From an uncultured Collinsella sp. (GTDB taxonomy: Bacteria > Actinomycetota > Coriobacteriia > Coriobacteriales > Coriobacteriaceae): a stretch of 37,059 bases of DNA. Position 1 is the first letter of the stretch. Each line of letters opens with the position of its first letter. Under the pieces are notes generated by a model, which was not told the DNA's origin, ran no database searches, and was given only the letters and a program-made list of their open reading frames with translations. The stretch spans positions 1 through 37,059 of the forward strand of contig CABSKX010000019.1 in NCBI GenBank assembly GCA_902478365.1, read 5' to 3'. This document shows, one piece after another, positions 1 through 7,492 of the stretch. A program made the translations under genes and the position numbers.

Positions 1-2
1 GC

Positions 3-929
3 CACAAGCCGTATCTCGCCACCCTGCCCGGACTCATCCTGGGCTGTCTCGTTTGCTGCGCGCTCTGGGGCTCCGCCTTCCCCTGCATCAAGATCGGCTA
101 CGGCCTCTTTGGCATTCCCGCGCACGGCAGCGCCTCGCAGCTGCTCTTCGCGGGTCTGCGCTTCACCCTTGCCGGCATGCTGGTCATTGTTGGCATGAGC
201 GTGGCCCAGCGCCGACCGCTCGTTCCGCAAACGCGCGATATCAAGCCCATCTGCATCTTGTCGCTCTTCCAGACCATCGACCAGTACTTCTTTTTCTACC
301 TTGGTCTCTCCCGTGCAAGCGCTATGTCGAGCTCCATCATCGAGGCCAGCGCCAACTTCTTGGCTATCCTCTTTGCCGCCCTGGCGTTTCGCACCGAAAA
401 GCTCAACGCGGCCAAGGTACTCGGTTGCGCACTGGGCTTTGCCGGTGTCGCGCTCGTCAACCTTTCGGGCGCGGACGGCACCTTTGGCTTTGCGCTCGAC
501 GGCGAGGGCTTTATCCTGGCCTCCACCGTCGCGGGTGCCCTTTCGACCTGCCTGATCGGTATCTTCTCGCGCGAGCACGACGGCGTCTTGCTTGCCGGGT
601 GGCAGTTCTTGGTCGGCGGCCTGGTCCTCACCGCCATCGGTTTGTTGATGGGTGGCGCGCTCTCCCCCACGGCGATTGCCCCCGCCATCGCGCTCATCAT
701 TTATATGGCACTCATTTCCGCCGTCGCCTACTCGCTGTGGTCGCGCCTGCTTGCCGTCAACCCCGTCAGCCGCGTCTCGGTCTTTGGGTTTATGAACCCC
801 GTCTTTGGCGTGCTGCTGAGCGCGCTGCTGCTCGGTGAGGGCGCTGGCACGAGCCCCGTTACCGTCATCGTTGCCCTGCTGTTGGTCTGCGGCGGCATCA
901 TCATCGTCAACAGGCCCAAAAAAGCTTAA
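3..929 (+). CDS. DMT-family (EamA) transporter, 5' end outside window
   Basis: The reading frame is open from the left edge (first full codon at 3), so the true start lies upstream and about 308 residues are visible. The protein is almost entirely hydrophobic, with around ten membrane segments and two similar halves, as in EamA-domain drug/metabolite exporters. A Trp-Gly-Ser-x-Phe-Pro turn near the first visible segment (LWGSAFP) and the second-half stretch AYSLWSRLLAVNP followed by PVFGVLLSALLLGE are typical of this family. Such proteins export amino acids, metabolites or drugs across the inner membrane, but the substrate cannot be read from the sequence. The gene is convergent with the diguanylate cyclase downstream. 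The internal ATG at 177 is not the start, because coding sequence with membrane helices continues before it. Confidence 0.88.
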   Translation, partial: HKPYLATLPGLILGCLVCCALWGSAFPCIKIGYGLFGIPAHGSASQLLFAGLRFTLAGMLVIVGMSVAQRRPLVPQTRDIKPICILSLFQTIDQYFFFYLGLSRASAMSSSIIEASANFLAILFAALAFRTEKLNAAKVLGCALGFAGVALVNLSGADGTFGFALDGEGFILASTVAGALSTCLIGIFSREHDGVLLAGWQFLVGGLVLTAIGLLMGGALSPTAIAPAIALIIYMALISAVAYSLWSRLLAVNPVSRVSVFGFMNPVFGVLLSALLLGEGAGTSPVTVIVALLLVCGGIIIVNRPKKA

Positions 930-1006
930 CGAACTGCCCTTATTTAGCAGAGGGGATTCATGTACTTTAGCTTAATGGAGTACATCGGTGAGCTGAGGGC
1001 CGCCAC

Positions 1007-1029
1007 GCACGCAAGCGTGCACCCCTTTT
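1007..1029 (+). terminator. Weak hairpin between convergent genes
   Basis: GCACGC (1007-1012) and GCGTGC (1015-1020) form a tight 6-bp stem followed by ACCCCTTTT. It lies between the DMT gene and the end of the convergent diguanylate cyclase gene, so it may end DMT transcription. The stem is short and the T run is only four, hence low confidence. Confidence 0.3.
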
Positions 1030-1030
1030 C

Positions 1031-2173
1031 CTAGCGTATCTGGACGCCGGCTTTCTTTTTCTCGGCCTTGACGCGGTAGAGCTCCGCATCGGCAGCGCGA
1101 AGTAAGTCTTGCCAGGTATCAACACTATCGCCGACCCGCGCGTAACCGATGGACATCCGCAATGCATACGGCACCTCGGCACGAGAGAGCTCGTCGTTAA
1201 TCGCCGAACACAGGTCTATGATGTCCTGTTCCGCCGTCGCCTTTTGAAGCACCACGAACTCATCGCCACCATAGCGTGCGATAAAACCACCAGACGCCGA
1301 GCAGACCTCTTTGAGCGTAGCAGATATGACCTGGAGGGCATGATCGCCCTCAACATGTCCATACCGGTCGTTAATTTGCTTAAAGCCGTCGGCATCCATC
1401 ATAAGCAGATACACATCATCGGCCTGGTCAGCACCCGAGAACAGCGACAGCATATAGGTCTCAAAACGGTTGCGATTGTTAAGGCCAGTCAACGGGTCGG
1501 TCGAGATCAGCTGCTCCTGACAAACAATGTAGAGCTGCAACATACTTAACATGATGCCGACACTAAGGCAGGGACCCGAATAAAAGACCTGAAAGACACC
1601 GGCCACCAAGGCCGGAATGGCGAAAAATGCCAAGGTTTGATAGATGGCCTTCTTTTGTAGGCTCTCGACCTTGCAAGATTGTATAAACGCATGCAGGGAC
1701 GTATATATAACGTAGCAGTAGCTGACGATGGGCTGGATCATATAGACAAAACCGCGACGATACGCGCCCTGCGCATCGATATAGAACAGGGCATGCGTCC
1801 AGTAGCTAGTAAACGCCAGTACGACTACCAGCACCGCAGGCAGCGTTACAAACGCCATCCTATAGCGCGCGGTCAAAAGGCGAGAACCCTGCACCGTCTC
1901 GGAATAGATAAACCAAATGAGGCACGCGGCGGCAAAGAGCGAAAACGAAACCGCGTTGGAAATCCAGTTGGCAGCAATGCCCAGCGTGCCGCCCACACCG
2001 TCCGAAAGCGTCCAGATTATATCGAATAACATGTACGCGGCAGAGGTGTAGCCGAGCGTACTAAACAATAACTGCTGGGTACTCGAGAACAAGGAGTGGC
2101 GACTTCGCGCGGCAAGCCCGATAAGAACAATCATGCATAGCAGGAATATCTCAATCTTGAGTGCCTTAACCAC
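1031..2173 (-). CDS. Membrane-bound GGDEF diguanylate cyclase
   Basis: The N-terminal about 200 residues hold roughly six or seven hydrophobic helices, probably an integral-membrane sensor. The C-terminal about 165 residues are a GGDEF domain opening with STDPLTGLNNRNRFE, with metal-binding MDADGFKQINDRYGH and the active-site ARYGGDEFVVL. It should make cyclic di-GMP from two GTP in response to a membrane-sensed signal. The RxxD inhibitory site normally just before GGDEF is absent (the region reads SASGGFI), so product inhibition through that site is unlikely. No EAL domain is present. The frame extends to a TTG at 2191, but a GTG at 2173 with GAAGGG ten bases upstream is the better start. 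The gene is monocistronic and convergent with the DMT exporter. Confidence 0.93.
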   Translation of the reverse strand: MVKALKIEIFLLCMIVLIGLAARSRHSLFSSTQQLLFSTLGYTSAAYMLFDIIWTLSDGVGGTLGIAANWISNAVSFSLFAAACLIWFIYSETVQGSRLLTARYRMAFVTLPAVLVVVLAFTSYWTHALFYIDAQGAYRRGFVYMIQPIVSYCYVIYTSLHAFIQSCKVESLQKKAIYQTLAFFAIPALVAGVFQVFYSGPCLSVGIMLSMLQLYIVCQEQLISTDPLTGLNNRNRFETYMLSLFSGADQADDVYLLMMDADGFKQINDRYGHVEGDHALQVISATLKEVCSASGGFIARYGGDEFVVLQKATAEQDIIDLCSAINDELSRAEVPYALRMSIGYARVGDSVDTWQDLLRAADAELYRVKAEKKKAGVQIR

Positions 2174-2271
2174 TAGACGCCATCCCTTCAATATCCAAGT
2201 GGTCAGAATCGCCCGATTCGTGTCTGGGCAATAAACACCCCTACTCCGCAGGGGTAAGGGGAATAATAGCA

Positions 2272-2315
2272 GAGCGCCCGAACGTCACTGCAAGACAGCT
2301 TTCGTTCGGGCGCTC
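2272..2315 (-). terminator. Long inverted repeat downstream of kdgT-like gene
   Basis: A perfect 13-bp inverted repeat (GAGCGCCCGAACG at 2272-2284, its complement at 2303-2315) encloses an 18-nt loop just after the stop of the permease gene. Read on the minus strand it is followed by TGCTATTATTCC, not a clean T run. It most likely ends or protects the permease transcript, but it could be a protein-binding palindrome. Confidence 0.5.
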
Positions 2316-2360
2316 AAACGGCGCGAATTGCACGCCGGCTTGATTGACTCGCGTCGACGA

Positions 2361-3383
2361 TTACTCGCCATCGATGTCGGTCGCGACGGCCTCCTCGATG
2401 GCCTCGACACCGGCAGGCGACAGATCCTCTTTGCCGTGGCAGAACTTCTTATCGACCCAGCCGGTCAGAATCGGAGCCATGATTGCCGTGATGATGACGG
2501 CAGTGGCGATCTGCGCATACGCGGTGGGCGCAAGCTCGGCATAGCGCGGGGCGACCTCGGCGAGAGCGACCGGCGTGGTCATGGCCGTGCCGGCAATGGT
2601 GGAGCATGCCACAGCCGCCTTACCGTTGCCGCCACACAAGCGCTCGAAGGCAAAGGTAATGGGACCGACGATAAAGAGCGTGATGAGGCCCAGCAGGATG
2701 CCCGAAATACCGCCGGTGATAAAGCTCGAAAGGCTCATGGACGCACCGAGCTGAAAGCCGATAACGGCGATCGCGGGATTGGCGCCGGGGACCAGCAGAT
2801 TCTTGATAAACGGGAACAAGTTGCCCAGGACCATGCCGATAACAAGCGGCAGGATGGATCCGATGATGGTGCCGATGGGGATGTTGGCGAGACTCGAGAC
2901 ACCGAGGATGATCATGGTGACGGCGGGGCCGGCCGTAAAGAACAGGATACCGACGGCGCCCTGCTCGGACTCATCGCCAAACTCGCCCATGATGCCCGTA
3001 TAGAGCGCCATGTTGCAAAACGTAATGCCGCCGATGATTGAGACCGAGCTCAGGCCCAGGAAGTTGTCGTTAAAGAAATATGCCACACCCAAGCCAAGGG
3101 CGGCCGCAACAACAAGCTTGGGGATCAGCACGACGATGCCGGTCTTGATAGCGCCCGGCGTGGACTTAAAGCTGATGCCGGCACCCACGAAGAGCAGGAT
3201 TGCAGCGACGATGGTATTGGAGCCGCCACGGCAGGCAGCCGTAAAGAAGCCGCCGATCTCAAAGACCTGCGGACAGAAAGTGTTGAGCAAAAGGCCAACA
3301 ATCATGGGATAGATCATGATGTCGCCCGGGATACGCGGTACCTTGAATTTCTTTTGCTCGTTGGCGGTCGCTTCCTGTGCCAT
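2361..3383 (-). CDS. kdgT: 2-keto-3-deoxygluconate permease family transporter
   Basis: A 340-residue polytopic membrane protein matching the KdgT family in length and character. Landmarks are PRIPGDIMIYPMIVGLLLNT at the start, GGSNTIVAAILLFVGAGISF, the glycine/alanine-rich GFQLGASMSLSSFITGG and CSTIAGTAMTTPVALAEV. KdgT proteins import 2-keto-3-deoxygluconate, a pectin/uronate breakdown product, with protons. No kdg catabolic genes lie nearby, so the substrate is inferred from family only. An in-frame upstream start exists at 3413, but the ATG at 3383 with GGGGG a few bases before it begins the conserved part. It lies 143 bp downstream of azlD on the same strand and probably has its own promoter there. 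Confidence 0.88.
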   Translation of the reverse strand: MAQEATANEQKKFKVPRIPGDIMIYPMIVGLLLNTFCPQVFEIGGFFTAACRGGSNTIVAAILLFVGAGISFKSTPGAIKTGIVVLIPKLVVAAALGLGVAYFFNDNFLGLSSVSIIGGITFCNMALYTGIMGEFGDESEQGAVGILFFTAGPAVTMIILGVSSLANIPIGTIIGSILPLVIGMVLGNLFPFIKNLLVPGANPAIAVIGFQLGASMSLSSFITGGISGILLGLITLFIVGPITFAFERLCGGNGKAAVACSTIAGTAMTTPVALAEVAPRYAELAPTAYAQIATAVIITAIMAPILTGWVDKKFCHGKEDLSPAGVEAIEEAVATDIDGE

Positions 3384-3526
3384 GAAACCCCCATTTCCGC
3401 TGACGCAGAACAAAAGCCCACGTCACGCTTTGCTACAGTAAAGTTTGACCATGGTACCAGAAGAAGCAGACCAGCTCGATGAGAAATTCGATTCGTTGGG
3501 CCGGGACGCTAAACGCGCCCTTGCTT

Positions 3527-3850
3527 TTATACAAGGCTCAAAACGATATAGAACACGATGCCCGAGACGCAGCACCACAACATCGACTTTGTCTTGATTG
3601 CCACCGCCACGACACCGGCAGCCGCAATCCAGGGAATCAAGCCCTGCCACAAGCCGGCGTCGAAAGCGCCAGGGCTTATCAAATCGTTAGCGACCAGCGC
3701 CGCAAAGGCGGCGGGCGGAATATAACCCAAGGCCTCGGTAACGCGGGGCGACAGCGTTCTCCCGCGCAAGGCAAACGCCGGGGCAATGCGGAAAAACGCG
3801 ATGGCCGCCCAAGACGACAGCCACAGGACCAAAAACTCATTAACGGGCAT
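3527..3850 (-). CDS. azlD: AzlD-type branched-chain amino acid export subunit
   Basis: A 107-residue protein with three or four hydrophobic helices, the size of AzlD/YgaH-family small subunits. It starts MPVNEFLVLWLSSW, and the ATG at 3850 lies inside the end of azlC, overlapping by 11 nt, so the two are translationally coupled. The central ALGYIPPAAFAALVANDL matches the conserved AzlD core. AzlD pairs with AzlC to export branched-chain amino acids across the inner membrane. A longer frame runs to 4264, but that extension is only the shadow of azlC. Confidence 0.9.
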   Translation of the reverse strand: MPVNEFLVLWLSSWAAIAFFRIAPAFALRGRTLSPRVTEALGYIPPAAFAALVANDLISPGAFDAGLWQGLIPWIAAAGVVAVAIKTKSMLWCCVSGIVFYIVLSLV

Positions 3851-4532
3851 CGCGAGCACCCCTTCCTTCGGCGAAAGTATCGCGCGCAAGCGCCGCGGCA
3901 ACACCGACGAGCACGCTTGCCGGCACGGCGATATTCGTCCACCCCAAGAACTTGCATATGGCGACAGACACCGCAGCCATAACGGCAGCCACGACATTGC
4001 CGCGCGACAGCCTCTGCGAAAAGAGCAGGCAGATAAAGAGCGAGGTGCAGACAAAACCCGCAATAGTGGTTGGAACATCGACAACGGAGCCGACGATGGC
4101 GCCCGTCGTACACGAAACGCCCCATGTCGCGATGAGGATCGCGTTGAGCACAAAGGACTCGTGCGGACCCCAATCCTCCCCTTCAACCAACTTGGCAAGC
4201 GAGATGCCGTATGCCTCCTCGGTAAGCGTCGCGGCAACGGCCAGCGCCTGACGCTTCGAGGCACCCCTCAGATGGGGCGCGATTGATGCCGAATAAAGTG
4301 CAAAGCGCAAGGAGATTGCGGCCACACTTGCGACAATCGATGCCGCAGGCACACCTGCCAGCCACAGGTTGCAGACCATAAACTGGCCGCTACCCGTCAC
4401 AAACGTGCTGCTCAGAGCAAAAACCATCCAGGGCTCCATTCCCGTCTGCGCCATAATCATTCCGCACGGCGCGCCTATCGCAACATAGGTAAGTATCACC
4501 GGCCAGACGGTTTTAACGATTTTGAGCACCAT
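3840..4532 (-). CDS. azlC: AzlC-type branched-chain amino acid exporter
   Basis: A 230-residue membrane protein with the AzlC hallmarks YVAIGAPCGMIMAQTGMEPW near the start, SSTFVTGSGQFMVCNLWLAG, SLRFALYSASIAPHLRG and LTEEAYGIS. AzlC is the large subunit of the AzlCD exporter, which removes branched-chain amino acids or analogues from the cell. The ATG at 4532 has AGGA five bases upstream and fits the family start better than an upstream in-frame codon at 4568. The gene overlaps azlD and forms a two-gene operon. It is divergent from the HD-domain gene, with an inverted repeat in the shared promoter region. Confidence 0.93.
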   Translation of the reverse strand: MVLKIVKTVWPVILTYVAIGAPCGMIMAQTGMEPWMVFALSSTFVTGSGQFMVCNLWLAGVPAASIVASVAAISLRFALYSASIAPHLRGASKRQALAVAATLTEEAYGISLAKLVEGEDWGPHESFVLNAILIATWGVSCTTGAIVGSVVDVPTTIAGFVCTSLFICLLFSQRLSRGNVVAAVMAAVSVAICKFLGWTNIAVPASVLVGVAAALARDTFAEGRGARDAR

Positions 4533-4592
4533 AGCGTTCCTCGTCCCGACAAGATTTCCGAGCCGCATTCAACGACGCGGCAGAATCATCGC

Positions 4593-4628
4593 CCGGTGGC
4601 AACCGAGTTCACCTACAATTGCCACCGG
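4593..4628. promoter_or_regulatory. 10-bp inverted repeat in divergent promoter region
   Basis: CCGGTGGCAA (4593-4602) and TTGCCACCGG (4619-4628) are perfect inverted repeats 16 nt apart. Between them is TACAAT (4614-4619), a good -10 candidate for the HD-domain gene. The placement between azlC (minus) and the HD gene (plus) fits a repressor operator, or a leader hairpin if transcription starts further upstream. No matching regulator is visible in the window. Confidence 0.4.
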
Positions 4629-4659
4629 ATCGAAAGACACAGCTTTTTAGGAAGTCATT

Positions 4660-5472
4660 ATGACAGCTATCGATCGGGGCCGGGCGACCGCGGCCTTCAA
4701 ACGCTATACCGATGCTTACGATGCCGCCAATCCACGTATCGCGCTCAAAATCGAGCATACGTACCACGTTGCCGAGGCATGCGATGCCGTGGCGCGCGAG
4801 CAGGGCTGGTCGACAGAGGATATTGACCTGGCCTGGCTTTGCGGCCTGTTACACGATATGGGACGCTTTGAACAGTTGCGGCGCTGGAACACCTTTAAAG
4901 ACGCCGAGAGTATGAGCCACGCAGCGTTGGGCGTCGGGGTCCTCTTTGGCGAGAACCCCGCCGATGCGCCCGCCGTAACGAGCATCCGCGACTTTATCGA
5001 TGACCCGGCAGAAGATGAGCTCATCCGCGCGAGCATCGCCTATCACAGCGACTTTCGCCTGCCGGCACAACTCGACGAGCGTACACGGCGCTTCTGCGAT
5101 ATCGTGCGCGATGGCGACAAGATCGACATTATGCGCACCATCGCCGACAGCACCGTCGACACTATCCTCAAGGTGGACGAGGACGCATTTCTTGCCAGCC
5201 ACTTCTCGGCACCGACGCTGGCTGCCTTTGACGAGCGCCGCTGCGTCGCACGCGATGAACGCGACGAGCCCGCAGACTACCTGGTGGGGCTCATCTGCTT
5301 TATGTTTGAGCTCGTCTATCCAGCGAGCCGCACGCTGGCGCGCGAGCAGGGCGATATCTACCGCCTGCTCGCCGCGCCCTTTGGCATTACGTGCCCCTTT
5401 ACCGATCCCGCCACGCAAGCGACCTGGGAACGCCTAAAGGACGAGATGCGCTACTGGCTGGCGCGCGCCTAG
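4660..5472 (+). CDS. HD-domain phosphohydrolase
   Basis: A soluble 270-residue protein with the HD superfamily metal site: EHTYHV (His around 33-36), the His-Asp pair in GLLHDMGRFEQ (65-66) and a later Asp in VRDGDKIDIM near 155. HD proteins hydrolyse phosphate esters of nucleotides or signalling molecules; this one lacks the extra domains of (p)ppGpp or c-di-GMP enzymes, so its substrate is unknown. AGGAAG sits five bases before the ATG. The neighbours do not point to a pathway. Its TAG stop overlaps, tail to tail, the TAG stop of the convergent etfA: the four bases CTAG at 5469-5472 serve both genes. Confidence 0.87.
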   Translation: MTAIDRGRATAAFKRYTDAYDAANPRIALKIEHTYHVAEACDAVAREQGWSTEDIDLAWLCGLLHDMGRFEQLRRWNTFKDAESMSHAALGVGVLFGENPADAPAVTSIRDFIDDPAEDELIRASIAYHSDFRLPAQLDERTRRFCDIVRDGDKIDIMRTIADSTVDTILKVDEDAFLASHFSAPTLAAFDERRCVARDERDEPADYLVGLICFMFELVYPASRTLAREQGDIYRLLAAPFGITCPFTDPATQATWERLKDEMRYWLARA

Positions 5473-6674
5473 CGCTCAAGCTGGGCCAGCAGCTCCTCGG
5501 CGACCTCGACGGCATCGCCGACAACCTTATACTGGGCAGCACCAAAGATGGGGGCATCCGGGTCCTCGTTGATGGCGATAATGCACTCCGCCCCACCGAT
5601 GCCGGCAAGATGCTGGATGGCGCCCGAAACACCGATACTCACGAGAAGCTTGGGCGAAACCGATACGCCCGTCTGGCCAATCTGGTGGCGATACTCCAAC
5701 CAGCCGGCCTCCACGACAGGTCGCGTGCAGCCAAGCTCGGCACCCAGAGCCTCGGCGAGCCTTCGCATCAGCGGCAGGTTTTTCTTGGAACCAATACCGC
5801 GACCCACCACGACCAGGCGCTCGGCATCGGCAATTGATGCCTGCTGCCCCCACTCCTCGGCGGGAATCGAGATCTCGACACGAGCCTTAGCATCATCCGC
5901 AAGCGATATCTGGGTGATCGTGCCGGAGCGGCCGTAGTCAAAGTCGGGCGCCTTAAAGATGCCGGGACGCACCGTTGCCATCTGAGGACGATGATTGGGG
6001 CAGACGATGGTGGCCATCAGGTTGCCGCCAAACGCCGGACGCGTTTGTTGCAGCAGCCCCGTCTCCGTATCCATCGAAAGTACGGTGCAGTCAGCCGTAA
6101 GGCCCGTCTGCAAACGCACGGCAACGCCGGGTGCCAATTCGCGGCCAAAGGCGGTCGCACCGTACAGAATGGCCTCGGGCTTGCGCTCTGCCACCAAATC
6201 GCAGATCAGCCGGGCGTAAACCTCCGCATCGTTCTGGCGCAGGCGCTCGTCGCGACAGACCAGGACCTCGTCTGCACCGGCGCAAACCAGATGCTCCAGG
6301 TCACCGAGAGAGCTCTCGGGGCTCATGCCGACCAATGCCACCAGACGGCAACCACGAGCATCGGCAAGCTCGCGGCCCTTGCCCATGAGCTCATAGGCAA
6401 CGGGAGTCACCGTATCGTGCTCGTCGGTCTGCACGAATACCCAAATGTCTCGATATGCATCAAGGTCCACCGCGCCAGCGGCCTCGTCACGCTCAATCGA
6501 GATGGCGTTGACGGGGCAGGCGTCGACGCACCCACCGCATAGGATGCAGCCGTCGGTTACGCGGGCGCAACGGTTGGGCCGCTCGCCTTCCACTACAATG
6601 CCGCCCGAGGCACAGGCGCGAACGCAGCGATCGCAGCCGATACAGGCTTCGCTATCGATAATCAGTCCGCTCAT
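5469..6674 (-). CDS. etfA: Electron transfer flavoprotein alpha subunit with N-terminal 2x[4Fe-4S] ferredoxin domain
   Basis: The first about 60 residues hold two complete CxxCxxCxxxC sets (CIGCDRCVRAC and CILCGGCVDACP), each able to bind a [4Fe-4S] cluster. The remainder, to residue 401, is an ETF alpha chain with the C-terminal FAD signature GQTGVSVSPKLLVSIGVSGA followed by IQHLAGI and AINEDPDAPIF. EtfA with such a ferredoxin domain is found in electron-confurcating Etf complexes such as LctC of Acetobacterium woodii. It follows etfB with no gap (TAG then ATG) and ends the dehydrogenase-etfB-etfA operon. The likely role is to carry electrons between the flavin dehydrogenase, NAD(H) and ferredoxin in the cytoplasm. 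Confidence 0.94.
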   Translation of the reverse strand: MSGLIIDSEACIGCDRCVRACASGGIVVEGERPNRCARVTDGCILCGGCVDACPVNAISIERDEAAGAVDLDAYRDIWVFVQTDEHDTVTPVAYELMGKGRELADARGCRLVALVGMSPESSLGDLEHLVCAGADEVLVCRDERLRQNDAEVYARLICDLVAERKPEAILYGATAFGRELAPGVAVRLQTGLTADCTVLSMDTETGLLQQTRPAFGGNLMATIVCPNHRPQMATVRPGIFKAPDFDYGRSGTITQISLADDAKARVEISIPAEEWGQQASIADAERLVVVGRGIGSKKNLPLMRRLAEALGAELGCTRPVVEAGWLEYRHQIGQTGVSVSPKLLVSIGVSGAIQHLAGIGGAECIIAINEDPDAPIFGAAQYKVVGDAVEVAEELLAQLER

Positions 6675-7490
6675 CTATGCCATCCCCTCGATAATCTTGG
6701 CAAGTTTTGCCGCCTGCTCGGACGCCGTTCCGTCAACGGTCTCGCACGTTTGGTCGCGGTCGGGCACAAACGATCGCACGACCTGTGTCGGCGAGCCGGC
6801 AAGGCCGCAGCGCGCGGGGTCGGCGTTCACGTCGGCAGCGTTGACCACGCGCACGTCCGCCTCCTCGGCCGCACGAATACCGGCAATACTCGGCATGCGC
6901 AGTTGGCCAATCTCCTTGGCGGTCGTCATCGCGCACGGCATCTCAAGATAGACCGTCTCCTCGCCGGCATCGCAGCCGTGAACAAGCGCCAGTGAACCAC
7001 AGGTCGTAAAGCCCGCGCTCTGCACGCAGCTCACGTCGGTCACACAGGGAATCTCAAAGGCACCGGCAAGCTCGGGACCAATCTGGGCCGTATCGCCGTC
7101 CACCGCCATCTTGCCGCAGATGAGCAGGTCGAAGTCCTCGTCGAGCGCCTCGATGCCGCACTTGAGGGCATAGGTGGTTGCCAGGGTATCGGCACCTGCA
7201 AAGGCGCGGTCGGTCAGCAGCAGTGCGTCATCGGCGCCTCGGGCGATGCAGTCGCGCAATAGCGATTCGGTCGCGGGGATGCCCATCGACACCACCGTTA
7301 CGCGCACGTCCATGCCAAAGCCGATAAAGTCGTCCTTCAGTGCCAGCGCGCATTCCAAAGCGCTCGCGTCAAAGGGATTAATGACCGCCTGTTTGCCATC
7401 GCGCACAATCGTATTGGTCTTGGGGTCCATCTTGACCTCGGTGCTTCCCGGCACCGCCCTGACGCACACCACCATATGGAAATCGCTCAT
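6675..7490 (-). CDS. etfB: Electron transfer flavoprotein beta subunit
   Basis: A 271-residue ETF beta chain with the N-terminal CVRAVPGSTEVKMDPKT, the conserved NPFDASALECALALKD and the nucleotide-binding region LICGKMAVDGDTAQIGPELA. EtfB binds a flavin or nucleotide and, in bifurcating complexes, NAD(H). Two starts are possible: GTG at 7496 and ATG at 7490. The ATG is preferred because AAGGGGG lies nine bases upstream of it and it begins just after the TGA of the dehydrogenase gene. The stop directly abuts the start of etfA, so the chain is tightly coupled. Confidence 0.93.
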   Translation of the reverse strand: MSDFHMVVCVRAVPGSTEVKMDPKTNTIVRDGKQAVINPFDASALECALALKDDFIGFGMDVRVTVVSMGIPATESLLRDCIARGADDALLLTDRAFAGADTLATTYALKCGIEALDEDFDLLICGKMAVDGDTAQIGPELAGAFEIPCVTDVSCVQSAGFTTCGSLALVHGCDAGEETVYLEMPCAMTTAKEIGQLRMPSIAGIRAAEEADVRVVNAADVNADPARCGLAGSPTQVVRSFVPDRDQTCETVDGTASEQAAKLAKIIEGMA

Positions 7491-7492
7491 CT

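Noticed and set aside
960..1034. 24-codon frame with GAGGGG upstream
   Set aside because: It overlaps a hairpin and the end of the convergent GGDEF gene; it is too short and has no distinguishing feature.
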